A stretch of 64,000 nt of DNA from Ottowia massiliensis. Lineage in GTDB: Bacteria; Pseudomonadota; Gammaproteobacteria; Burkholderiales; Burkholderiaceae_C. The translations under genes were made by a program, and so were the position numbers. Below, piece after piece: positions 50,448 through 59,070 of the stretch (positions within the stretch are counted from its first letter, which is position 1; every line of letters starts with the position of its first letter). Under the pieces are notes generated by a model, which ran no database searches, was not told where the DNA came from, and saw only the letters and a list, made by a program, of their open reading frames with translations. The stretch lies in NCBI RefSeq assembly GCF_900240305.1, contig NZ_LT964854.1, positions 1-64,000 on the forward strand, in the 5' to 3' direction.

Positions 50448-50843
50448 TCAATCGAAACTTGTAAAGTCATCATCCCAATGCATATACTCCTCGTGAGTCA
50501 TAAGTCTGATGCTGTATATATTAATGATCTTTGATGCAATCCATACCGCTGGCCATGTGGCAAATGCACACAATAACATATATCCGCTAACCTTTGATAG
50601 GAGCCAAGAAAAAAAGAGGAAAAATGGGTAGCTCATCACCAGCAGACTAATGAAAAGCCATAAATAAAATGAAGTGAAATAAGATTGTTTCTTGCAATGC
50701 GGACAAACAATGCGGCGAGCCATTCTTCTGGTATATTTTCGAAACTCTGGCAGCGGAGAGTCCAGATACAAATCCTTGAAAATCCATTCGCGCAGCGGAA
50801 ATTCCATCTCATAAGAGCAATAAGGGCATTTCTTGACCGTCAT
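50448..50843 (-). CDS. Small zinc-ribbon membrane protein 2
   Basis: 131 residues: CPYCSYEMEFPLREW, then RRIVCPHCKKQSYF as the second half of a zinc ribbon, two hydrophobic helices (LWLFISLLVMSYPFFLFFSWLL and GYMLLCAFATWPAVWIASKI) and an acidic tail (WDDDFTSFD). Shares layout with the 50048-50362 protein, so the two look like diverged tandem paralogues. AT-rich and probably transferred. The product is unrecognised; such ribbon-plus-TM proteins occur in toxin/immunity neighbourhoods, which is only a suggestion here. Confidence 0.65.
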   Translation of the reverse strand: MTVKKCPYCSYEMEFPLREWIFKDLYLDSPLPEFRKYTRRMARRIVCPHCKKQSYFTSFYLWLFISLLVMSYPFFLFFSWLLSKVSGYMLLCAFATWPAVWIASKIINIYSIRLMTHEEYMHWDDDFTSFD

Positions 50844-51075
50844 TTCGGCAGCCTTTCCTTGTTTCCGTACAGTTGAAAATGGTTTTATCGAAATGGCTCA
50901 TTCCGGAATCTGTTGCTCTCGATCATCCCTGCAAAACCGGCAGATTCCAGAACAAGGGCTATTTTTTGGCTTTTATTCTTTCTCCCCATCCCGGTTTTTC
51001 ATGGCTTGCCGCCCGTTTATCAAGCCAGTTTCCGGGATTTGGCTGTTTTGCTTTCAAGGCGCGCCGGGTTCGCGC

Positions 51076-52515
51076 TTACGCGCATTGCTGCGCGATGAAG
51101 GCTTTGATGGCTTGCGCGTCCGCTGGCATGACGCGCACGCGGCGGGGCAGGTTTTCGATGCCGTTGAAGGCGGCAGGGCGGTCCGGGTCGCGGCCCAGGG
51201 CTTCGCGGATGGTGGCGGCAAATTTGATGGGCAGCGCCGTTTCCAGCACGATCATGGGCGTGTCTTTTTGCGCAAACTGGCGGGCCACTTTCACGCCGTC
51301 GGCGGTGTGGGTGTCCACCAGCACGCCGTACTGCCCGTGCACGCTGCGGATGGTGGCCAGACGGTCGGCATGGGTGCTTTTGCCGCTGGCAAAGCCGAAT
51401 TGTTCGCGCGCGGCGGCAAAGCGCGGGTGGCGGCTCAAATCAAACTGGCCTTGCTGCGCCAGCGTTTGGCCAAAGAGGGCGCGGGTGGCGGCGGCGTCGC
51501 GGCCCAGCAGGTCGAACACGAAGCGCTCGAAGTTGCTGGCCTTGCTGATGTCCATGCTGGGGCTGCTGGTTTCAAACGTTTCGGCGCTGCCGCGCACGCG
51601 GTACAGGCCCGTGCGGAAGAATTCATCGAGCACGTCGTTTTCATTGGTGGCGACGATGAGGCGGCGGATGGGCAGCCCCATCATGCGCGCCACGTGGCCC
51701 GCGCAGATGTTGCCGAAGTTGCCGCTGGGCACGGTGAAATCGACGGTTTGCGCTTCGCTTTGCGTGGCCTGCATCCAGCCCGCGAAGTAATAGACCACTT
51801 GCGCCAGCAGCCGCGCCCAGTTGATGCTGTTGACGGTGCCGATGCTGTAGCGGCGTTTGAAGGGCAGATCGGCGCTGACGGCCTTGACGATGTCCTGGCA
51901 GTCGTCAAACACGCCTTCGACGGCGATGTTGTGGATGTTGGCGTCTTGCAGGCTGAACATTTGCGCCTGCTGGAAGGCGCTCATGCGCCCGTGCGGGCTG
52001 AGCATGAACACGCGGATGCCGCGCTTGCCGCGCATGGCGTATTCGGCGGCGCTGCCAGTGTCGCCGCTGGTGGCGCCCAGGATGTTGAGCTGCGCGCCCT
52101 GGCCGCCGTTTTTGCGCGCCAGCTCGTATTCAAACAAGTTGCCCAGCAGCTGCATGGCCATGTCTTTGAACGCGAGCGTGGGGCCGTTGGACAGGGCTTC
52201 GAGATAAAAGCCTTCTTCCAGCTTTTTGAGCGGCGTGATGGCGCGCGTGCCAAACACTGCGGGCGTGTAGGTTTTGACGCACAGCTGCCGCAGGTCGGCG
52301 GCGGGGATGTCGTCGATGTAGAGCGAGAGGATTTCAAACGCCAGCGCGGCATAGCCTTCATCGCGCCACACCTGGCGCAGGCGGGCCAGACCGGCAGCGT
52401 CCAGCTGCGGGTAATGCTGCGGCAGATACAGCCCGCCGTCGGGCGCCAAGCCCTCCAGCAAGATGTCGCAGAACTTGCGGGCAGTGGCATCGCCACGGGT
52501 GGAGAGGTAGTTCAT
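51076..52515 (-). CDS. thrC: Threonine synthase
   Basis: 479-residue PLP enzyme converting O-phosphohomoserine to threonine. It starts MNYLSTRGDATARKFCDILLEGLAPDGGLYLP, shows the PLP-lysine motif GPTLAFKDMAMQ, LGATSGDTGSAAEYAM and VPSGNFGNICAGH. Length fits the long (type 2, fungal/proteobacterial) class. It lies 78 bp downstream of hom on the same strand, forming the threonine pair with it; an ATG at 52548 gives an 11-residue extension. Confidence 0.95.
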   Translation of the reverse strand: MNYLSTRGDATARKFCDILLEGLAPDGGLYLPQHYPQLDAAGLARLRQVWRDEGYAALAFEILSLYIDDIPAADLRQLCVKTYTPAVFGTRAITPLKKLEEGFYLEALSNGPTLAFKDMAMQLLGNLFEYELARKNGGQGAQLNILGATSGDTGSAAEYAMRGKRGIRVFMLSPHGRMSAFQQAQMFSLQDANIHNIAVEGVFDDCQDIVKAVSADLPFKRRYSIGTVNSINWARLLAQVVYYFAGWMQATQSEAQTVDFTVPSGNFGNICAGHVARMMGLPIRRLIVATNENDVLDEFFRTGLYRVRGSAETFETSSPSMDISKASNFERFVFDLLGRDAAATRALFGQTLAQQGQFDLSRHPRFAAAREQFGFASGKSTHADRLATIRSVHGQYGVLVDTHTADGVKVARQFAQKDTPMIVLETALPIKFAATIREALGRDPDRPAAFNGIENLPRRVRVMPADAQAIKAFIAQQCA

Positions 52516-52593
52516 GGGAGCCGGCTTTCTGGTTGCTTGTTCATTCATGGCTGGCGGCCTTTGCTGGCCTTGGCCGAGCTTTGCCTTTGGGCG

Positions 52594-53916
<1,323 letters not shown>

Positions 53917-54108
53917 ATGGTTTTTCCCTATGGTTGAGCGAGTGCGAAAAAGGCGGGATTATTCCTGAGCGCCTGTCCGGCGCCTGGCTGTGAGGAGAGG
54001 AAATGACGGGCCGCAATCAGGGCGGCCCAGGCGCAGCCGGTGAATGGCCGGCCTGAACGCGCGAAACCGTATTTCGCATTGAGTGCGCCAGGCCATTCGA
54101 GGCGGCTG

Positions 54109-54193
54109 CCCCTAAATACATAGCGTGACGTCTTGGCGGAACCTGTTCTGGACGGCATTTCATACCCCAAAAATCTGCTCCTGTTTCCGATGC
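54109..54193 (-). repeat. R90 interspersed repeat, copy R (reverse)
   Basis: Reverse-oriented: CTAAATACATAGCGTGACGTC, TTGGCGGAACCTGTTCTGG, then AAATCTGCTCCTGTTTCCG. A GGAACCTGTTC motif has replaced part of the core. The rest of 53917-54257 shows nothing else recognised. Confidence 0.8.
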
Positions 54194-54257
54194 TGTCTGG
54201 CTGGCAGAAGGCATGAAGGACAATGCCGCGTTGCCATTTTTGTCAGGAGACTGAAAC

Positions 54258-55235
54258 ATGACCGCACGCCGTTGCTTGCTGCTGTCCGCCCTCGCGCTGG
54301 CGGCGGCCTGGGCCGCGCCTGCCGCCTGGGCGCAGGAGACTGCGCCGCTGCGCATCGTGGTGCCGTATCCGCCTGGCGGGCCGCTGGACGCAACGGCGCG
54401 GGTGCTGGCCGAGCGAGTGCAAGGCGAGCTGGGCACGGTGGTGGTGGACAACAAGCCGGGCGCGGGCGGCAATATCGGCATGGCCGCCGTGGCCAAGGCT
54501 GTGCCCGACGGGCGCACGCTGGGCGTGGCGGCGGTGGCCACGCTGGCCATCAACCCCTGGCTGTTTCGCAAGATGCCGTATGACGCGGCCAGAGACTTCG
54601 CCCCCGTCACTGCCGTGGCCCGTGTGCCCAATGTGCTGGTGATGAATGCCGAGGTCGCCCGGCAGCTGAAGATTGCCAGCGTGGCCGATCTGATCGCCCA
54701 TGCCCGCGAAAACCCCGGCCAGCTCAACTACGGCTCCGGCGGCAACGGCAGCGCGGGGCATCTGGCGGGTGAGCTGTTCAAGCAGCAGGCGGGCATCGAG
54801 GCCACGCACATTCCCTTCAACGGCGCCAACCCCGCGCAGCTGGCGCTGCTGGGCGGGCAGGTGGACTTCAACATTGACAACCTGGCCAGCGCCGCGCCCA
54901 ACATCAAAAGCGGCAAGCTCGTGGCGCTGGCCGTGACCAGCGCAAGCCCCAGCCCCATGCTGCCGGGCGTGCCGCCGCTGGCCGACACGCTCAAGGGCTT
55001 TGAGATTGACACCTGGTGGGGTCTGGTGGCCCCGGCGGGCACGCCCGCGCCGGTGCTGCAAAAGCTCTCGTCGGCTTTTGGCAAGGCGCTGGCCAGCCCG
55101 CAGGCGCAGCAGCGCTTTGCCGCCATCTGGGCCGAGCCGCTGCCCACCACGCCAGAGCAGTTCGGCGAGCTGGCCGAGCGCGAGCGCGGCCGCTATCAGG
55201 GCATTGTCAAGCTCTCGGGCGCGCGGGTGGACTAG
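54258..55235 (+). CDS. Tripartite tricarboxylate transporter binding protein (Bug family)
   Basis: 325-residue periplasmic binding protein. Signal peptide MTARRCLLLSALALAAAWA...AWAQ, then LRIVVPYPPGGPLDATARVLAE, the loop VVVDNKPGAGGNIGMAAVAKA and GSGGNGSAGHLAGELFKQQAG, all Bug/TctC hallmarks. This family is greatly expanded in Burkholderiales and usually orphan, as here: no TctAB membrane genes are nearby. Ligand unknown (small carboxylates are typical). Confidence 0.92.
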   Translation: MTARRCLLLSALALAAAWAAPAAWAQETAPLRIVVPYPPGGPLDATARVLAERVQGELGTVVVDNKPGAGGNIGMAAVAKAVPDGRTLGVAAVATLAINPWLFRKMPYDAARDFAPVTAVARVPNVLVMNAEVARQLKIASVADLIAHARENPGQLNYGSGGNGSAGHLAGELFKQQAGIEATHIPFNGANPAQLALLGGQVDFNIDNLASAAPNIKSGKLVALAVTSASPSPMLPGVPPLADTLKGFEIDTWWGLVAPAGTPAPVLQKLSSAFGKALASPQAQQRFAAIWAEPLPTTPEQFGELAERERGRYQGIVKLSGARVD

Positions 55236-55293
55236 GAACCTGCTTCAAAGCGCGCTTTCTCTTTTCTTCATCAACCCACGACAGACTTTTTCA

Positions 55294-55710
55294 ATGCGCC
55301 TTCTTCACACCATGCTCCGCGTGGGCGATCTGGACCGCTCCATCCGCTTCTATACCGAGGTGCTCGGCATGACGCTGCTGCGCCGCTCCGAGAACCCCGA
55401 ATACCGCTACACGCTGGCCTTTCTGGGCTACGAAGGCGGCAACCCCGGCCAGGCCGAAATCGAGCTGACCTACAACTGGGGCCAGACCCAATATGAAATG
55501 GGCACGGCCTACGGCCACATCGCCATTGGCGTGCCCGACGCCCGCGCGGCCTGCGAAAAAATCAGCGCCGCTGGCGGCTGCGTCACGCGCGAGGCCGGCC
55601 CCGTGATGGGCGGCAGCACTGTCATCGCCTTCGTGAGCGACCCGGACGGCTACAAGATCGAGCTGATCGAGCGCGCCGACGACACGGCCAGCGGCCAGGG
55701 CCTGCGTTAA
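55294..55710 (+). CDS. gloA: Lactoylglutathione lyase (glyoxalase I)
   Basis: 138-residue metalloenzyme converting the methylglyoxal-glutathione hemithioacetal to S-lactoylglutathione. Metal ligands are seen as His in MRLLHTMLRVGD, Glu in AEIELTYNWG, His in YGHIAIGV and Glu in GYKIELIER. Length and the glutathione-binding NPEYRYTLAFLGY segment match nickel-type bacterial GloA. The downstream nth start is 32 bp away. Confidence 0.95.
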   Translation: MRLLHTMLRVGDLDRSIRFYTEVLGMTLLRRSENPEYRYTLAFLGYEGGNPGQAEIELTYNWGQTQYEMGTAYGHIAIGVPDARAACEKISAAGGCVTREAGPVMGGSTVIAFVSDPDGYKIELIERADDTASGQGLR

Positions 55711-55742
55711 TTGGCGTTCGCTGCCGCAAGGCTTTTTCCGCC

Positions 55743-56393
55743 ATGACGCCCGCGCAAATCGAGCGCTTTTTCGCCATCTTGCAAGCGGCCAATCCGCACC
55801 CCGAAACGGAGCTGGAATACGGCAGCGCCTTTGAGCTGCTGGTTGCCGTGCTGCTATCGGCGCAGGCCACCGACGCGGGCGTGAACAAGGCCACGCGCAT
55901 TCTTTTTCCGCTGGCGCGCACGCCGCAGCAAATGCTCGACCTGGGGCTGGAGCGGCTGGAAGCGGCCATCAAAACCATTGGCCTGTATCACAGCAAGGCC
56001 CGCCACCTGCTGCAAACCTGCCGCATCCTCATGGATGAGCACGGCGGCCAGGTGCCGCGCACGCGCGCCGCGCTGGAGGCGCTGCCCGGCGTGGGCCGCA
56101 AAACGGCCAATGTGGTGCTCAACGTCGCCTTTGGCGAGCCGACGATGGCCGTGGACACGCACATCTTCCGCGTGAGCAACCGCACGGGCCTGGCCCCCGG
56201 CAAAACGCCGCTGGCCGTGGAACAAAAACTGCTGGAGCGCGTGCCGCCGCATTACCTGCTGCACGCGCACCACTGGCTCATCCTGCATGGCCGCTACGTG
56301 TGCCAGGCGCGCAAGCCCCGCTGCTGGGAATGCGCCGTGGCCCACCTGTGCGACTGGCCGGACAAAACCCCTGCCCCTTCCAAAACCACATGA
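55743..56393 (+). CDS. nth: Endonuclease III
   Basis: 216-residue DNA glycosylase/AP lyase removing oxidised pyrimidines. HhH motif with catalytic Lys: SAQATDAGVNKAT and LPGVGRKTANVVLNVAFGEPTMAVDTHIFR (with the catalytic Asp), and the [4Fe-4S] loop CQARKPRCWECAVAHLC with C-x6-C-x2-C-x5-C spacing. Usual length for Nth. Confidence 0.96.
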   Translation: MTPAQIERFFAILQAANPHPETELEYGSAFELLVAVLLSAQATDAGVNKATRILFPLARTPQQMLDLGLERLEAAIKTIGLYHSKARHLLQTCRILMDEHGGQVPRTRAALEALPGVGRKTANVVLNVAFGEPTMAVDTHIFRVSNRTGLAPGKTPLAVEQKLLERVPPHYLLHAHHWLILHGRYVCQARKPRCWECAVAHLCDWPDKTPAPSKTT

Positions 56394-56406
56394 ACGGAGC
56401 ACCGAC

Positions 56407-56769
56407 ATGAGCGCCCCTGCCAACTTTCCCGCCGAGCGCATCTACGACTACGTGCACGCCCCTCATAAAAGCGCCGTGCTGCTTGACCGCCTGTGGCCGC
56501 GCGGCATCAGCAAGGCCGCCCTGCAAGGCGTGGCCTGGGAAAAAGACGCCACCCCCAGCACCGAACTGCGCCACTGGTTCCACGAAGACCCCGAAGGGCG
56601 CTTCGACGAGTTCTGCCAGCGCTTCCGCCAGGAACTGGCTGCCCCCGCCGCCCAGGCCGCCCTGGAGCGCCTGCGCGCGCTGCCCCGGCCCCTGACTTTG
56701 CTCACCGCCGCCAAAGACCCTGCCCACAGCCACATCGCCGTGCTCCAGCAGGCGCTGGCCGGGCGCTGA
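56407..56769 (+). CDS. DUF488 family protein
   Basis: 120 residues from ATG 56407. It has the DUF488 pattern LLDRLWPRGISK, WEKDATPSTELRHWFHEDPEGRFDEFCQRFRQEL and LTLLTAAKDPAHSHIAVL. The family is widespread and of unknown biochemical function. It lies 13 bp after nth and is probably co-transcribed with it. Confidence 0.9.
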   Translation: MSAPANFPAERIYDYVHAPHKSAVLLDRLWPRGISKAALQGVAWEKDATPSTELRHWFHEDPEGRFDEFCQRFRQELAAPAAQAALERLRALPRPLTLLTAAKDPAHSHIAVLQQALAGR

Positions 56770-56845
56770 AAGGCGCGAGGGCGGAGCGCAGCAGGTTCTC
56801 CATGCAGCTGGGCCGCGCCTTTGGCCTGCTTTGCCAGTCGGAAAA

Positions 56846-56933
56846 TATCAAAAACAGGAGCGAATTCAAGGGGTAAAAAACGGCGCCTGCGCCCGTATCT
56901 CTAGGACCTCATGCTATTTTTTCAGAAGCAATA
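56846..56933 (+). repeat. R90 interspersed repeat, copy S (forward)
   Basis: ATATCAAAAACAGGAGCG, AATTCAAGGGGTAAAAAACG, GCGCCCGTATCTCTAGGAC, CTCATGCTATTTTTTCAG, AAGCAAT. The left half is near perfect; the right end has drifted. Confidence 0.87.
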
Positions 56934-57036
56934 TGCTGCACTTACCATCTGAGGCATTCCACGGCGTGCGGCGCTGGCTTGCGCGTGTGGCTTTGCGCAT
57001 GCCCTGCGCGCCCCATTCACTCTCATTGCCGCGTTC

Positions 57037-58743
57037 ATGAATTCCGCTTCTTCCCGCCTGCCTCTGCTTGACGTGCAGCACTTGTGCATCCGCTTTGGCG
57101 CCAAACCCGTGGTGCAAGGGGTTTCGTTTGCTCTTGCGCCGGGGGAAAAGCTGGCGCTGGTGGGCGAGTCAGGCTCTGGCAAAACGCTGACGGCGCTCAG
57201 CCTGCTGCGGCTGCTCGATGGCGCGGCCTTGCAGGGGCGGGCGCTGTTTGCCGGGCGCGACGGGCAGGCGCGCGACCTGCTGGCGCTGCCCGAGCGGCAG
57301 ATGCGCGCGCTGCGCGGCGATGAAATCGCCATGATTTTTCAGGAGCCGATGACGGCGCTCAATCCGCTGATGACCATCGGCGCGCAAGTGGCCGAGGCCC
57401 TGCGCCTCAAGCGCGGCCTGTCCGCTGGCCGCGCGGCGCAAGAGGCGGTTGAGCTGCTGGCGAAAACGGGCATTGCCGAGCCGCAGCGGCGTGCGCGCGC
57501 TTTCGCGCACCAGCTCTCGGGCGGGCAGCGCCAGCGCGCCATGATTGCGATGGCGCTGGCCTGCCAGCCGCGCCTTTTGCTGGCCGATGAGCCGACCACG
57601 GCGCTGGATGTGAGCCTGCGCGGGCAAATTCTGGATTTGCTGGAGAGCCTGCGGCGCGAAAACGGCATGGCCGTGCTGATGATCACGCACGACCTGAACC
57701 TGGTGCGCCGCTTTGCCGACCGCGTGGCCGTCATGCAGCAAGGCCGCCTGGTGGAGCAAGGCAGCGCCGCCGCGCTGTTTGCCGCCCCGCAGCACCCTTA
57801 CACGCAAAAACTGCTGGCCAGCCGGCCCGTGCGCGATGTCGATGAATCGCCCGCTGGCGACGCGGCGCAAGCCCCCGCGCTGGCCGCGCAGCACGTGCGC
57901 GTGACTTACCCCGCGCCGCTGCCGGGCCTGCGCGGCTGGTTCAAAAAAGGGCAGTTCGTGGCCGTGCATGACGCCAGTTTTTGCCTACCGGCGGGGCGCA
58001 CGCTGGGGGTGATTGGCGAGTCAGGCTCCGGCAAATCCACCCTGGCGCAAGCGGCGCTGGGCCTGCTGCCTTTCACGGGCGAGCTGCGCGTGGCGGGCCG
58101 CCCGTGGCAGCGCCGCACCCGCGCCGACAGGCCGCTGCGCCGCGTGGCGCAAGTGGTGTTTCAAGACCCGTTCTCTTCCCTTTCGCCGCGCATGACCGTG
58201 GAAGAAATCGTGGGCGAGGGCCTGCTGGTGCATGCCCCCCACTTGAGCGCCACCGAGCGCGCCGCGCGCGTGCGGCAGGCGCTGGCCGATGTCGGCTTGC
58301 AAGACGGCGGGCAAGAAGGCGGGCTGGACGGCAAAGAGGAAAGCGGCCCGCAAGCCGCTCAAGCCACGCCAGACAGCGCCAGCCGCGCCAGCCGCTTTGC
58401 GCATTTGCTGGGCCGCTATCCGCACGAGTTTTCGGGCGGGCAGCGCCAGCGCATCGCCCTGGCGCGCGCGCTCATCGTGGAGCCGCAGCTGCTGGTGCTG
58501 GACGAACCCACCAGCGCGCTGGATGTGACGGTGCAAAAACAAGTCATCGCGCTGCTGCAAAAGCTCCAGCGCGAGCGCCGCCTGGCCTATCTGCTCATCA
58601 CGCACGACGTGGACGTGGTGCGCGCCCTGGCGCATGACGTGCTGGTGCTCAAGGACGGGCAGGCCGTGGAAACCGGCCCCGCCCTGCAAGTGCTTGAAAA
58701 GCCGCAGCATCCCTACACGCAAAAGCTGCTGGCGGCGGCGTGA
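57037..58743 (+). CDS. Fused two-domain ABC ATPase, microcin C/dipeptide (YejF-like) type, orphan
   Basis: 568 residues with two ABC domains. Domain 1: Walker A GESGSGKTL, signature LSGGQRQRAMIA, Walker B LLLADEPTTALDVS. Domain 2: Walker A GESGSGKST, Q-loop VVFQDPFSSLSPRMTVEEI, signature FSGGQRQRIALA, Walker B LLVLDEPTSALDVT, switch ITHDVD. An unusual 30-residue Gly/Gln/Ser-rich insert (near GGQEGGLDGKEESGPQAAQ) precedes the second signature. No permease or binding protein is adjacent. It is distinct from the fused ATPase at 43082. Confidence 0.9.
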   Translation: MNSASSRLPLLDVQHLCIRFGAKPVVQGVSFALAPGEKLALVGESGSGKTLTALSLLRLLDGAALQGRALFAGRDGQARDLLALPERQMRALRGDEIAMIFQEPMTALNPLMTIGAQVAEALRLKRGLSAGRAAQEAVELLAKTGIAEPQRRARAFAHQLSGGQRQRAMIAMALACQPRLLLADEPTTALDVSLRGQILDLLESLRRENGMAVLMITHDLNLVRRFADRVAVMQQGRLVEQGSAAALFAAPQHPYTQKLLASRPVRDVDESPAGDAAQAPALAAQHVRVTYPAPLPGLRGWFKKGQFVAVHDASFCLPAGRTLGVIGESGSGKSTLAQAALGLLPFTGELRVAGRPWQRRTRADRPLRRVAQVVFQDPFSSLSPRMTVEEIVGEGLLVHAPHLSATERAARVRQALADVGLQDGGQEGGLDGKEESGPQAAQATPDSASRASRFAHLLGRYPHEFSGGQRQRIALARALIVEPQLLVLDEPTSALDVTVQKQVIALLQKLQRERRLAYLLITHDVDVVRALAHDVLVLKDGQAVETGPALQVLEKPQHPYTQKLLAAA

Positions 58744-58906
58744 GGCTTTGCAAGGCTTTGTCCAGGGCCTGCTTCAGCCTGCCTGCGAAACAGATTCGGC
58801 GTTTTGAGATTCGGCGTTTTGGCCCTGCGGCGGCCTGCTTTATCCGGCTGCATCCGGAAGCAGGCGCGGCCGGCGGGCGGCGCAGCGCCTTCACGCCCAC
58901 CCGGAA

Positions 58907-58998
58907 GCATCAAAAACAGGAGCGAATTCAGAGGGCTTGAAATACCCATCTGCGCAGGCTCCACTAGGACGTATTGCTATGGATAGATGAGCAAAAAT
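58907..58998 (+). repeat. R90 interspersed repeat, copy T (forward)
   Basis: GCATCAAAAACAGGAGCGAA, TTCAGAGGGCTTGAAA, GCGCAGGCTCCACTAGGACG, TATTGCTATGGATAGATGAG, CAAAA. The best-preserved left arm. The rest of 58744-59070 is without recognised features. Confidence 0.93.
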
Positions 58999-59070
58999 AC
59001 GCGATAGCGGCCTATGCACGGCTTATTTCCAGCCCATTCCAGCGCGCCTTTGCGCCTCGCGGGCTGGGCG

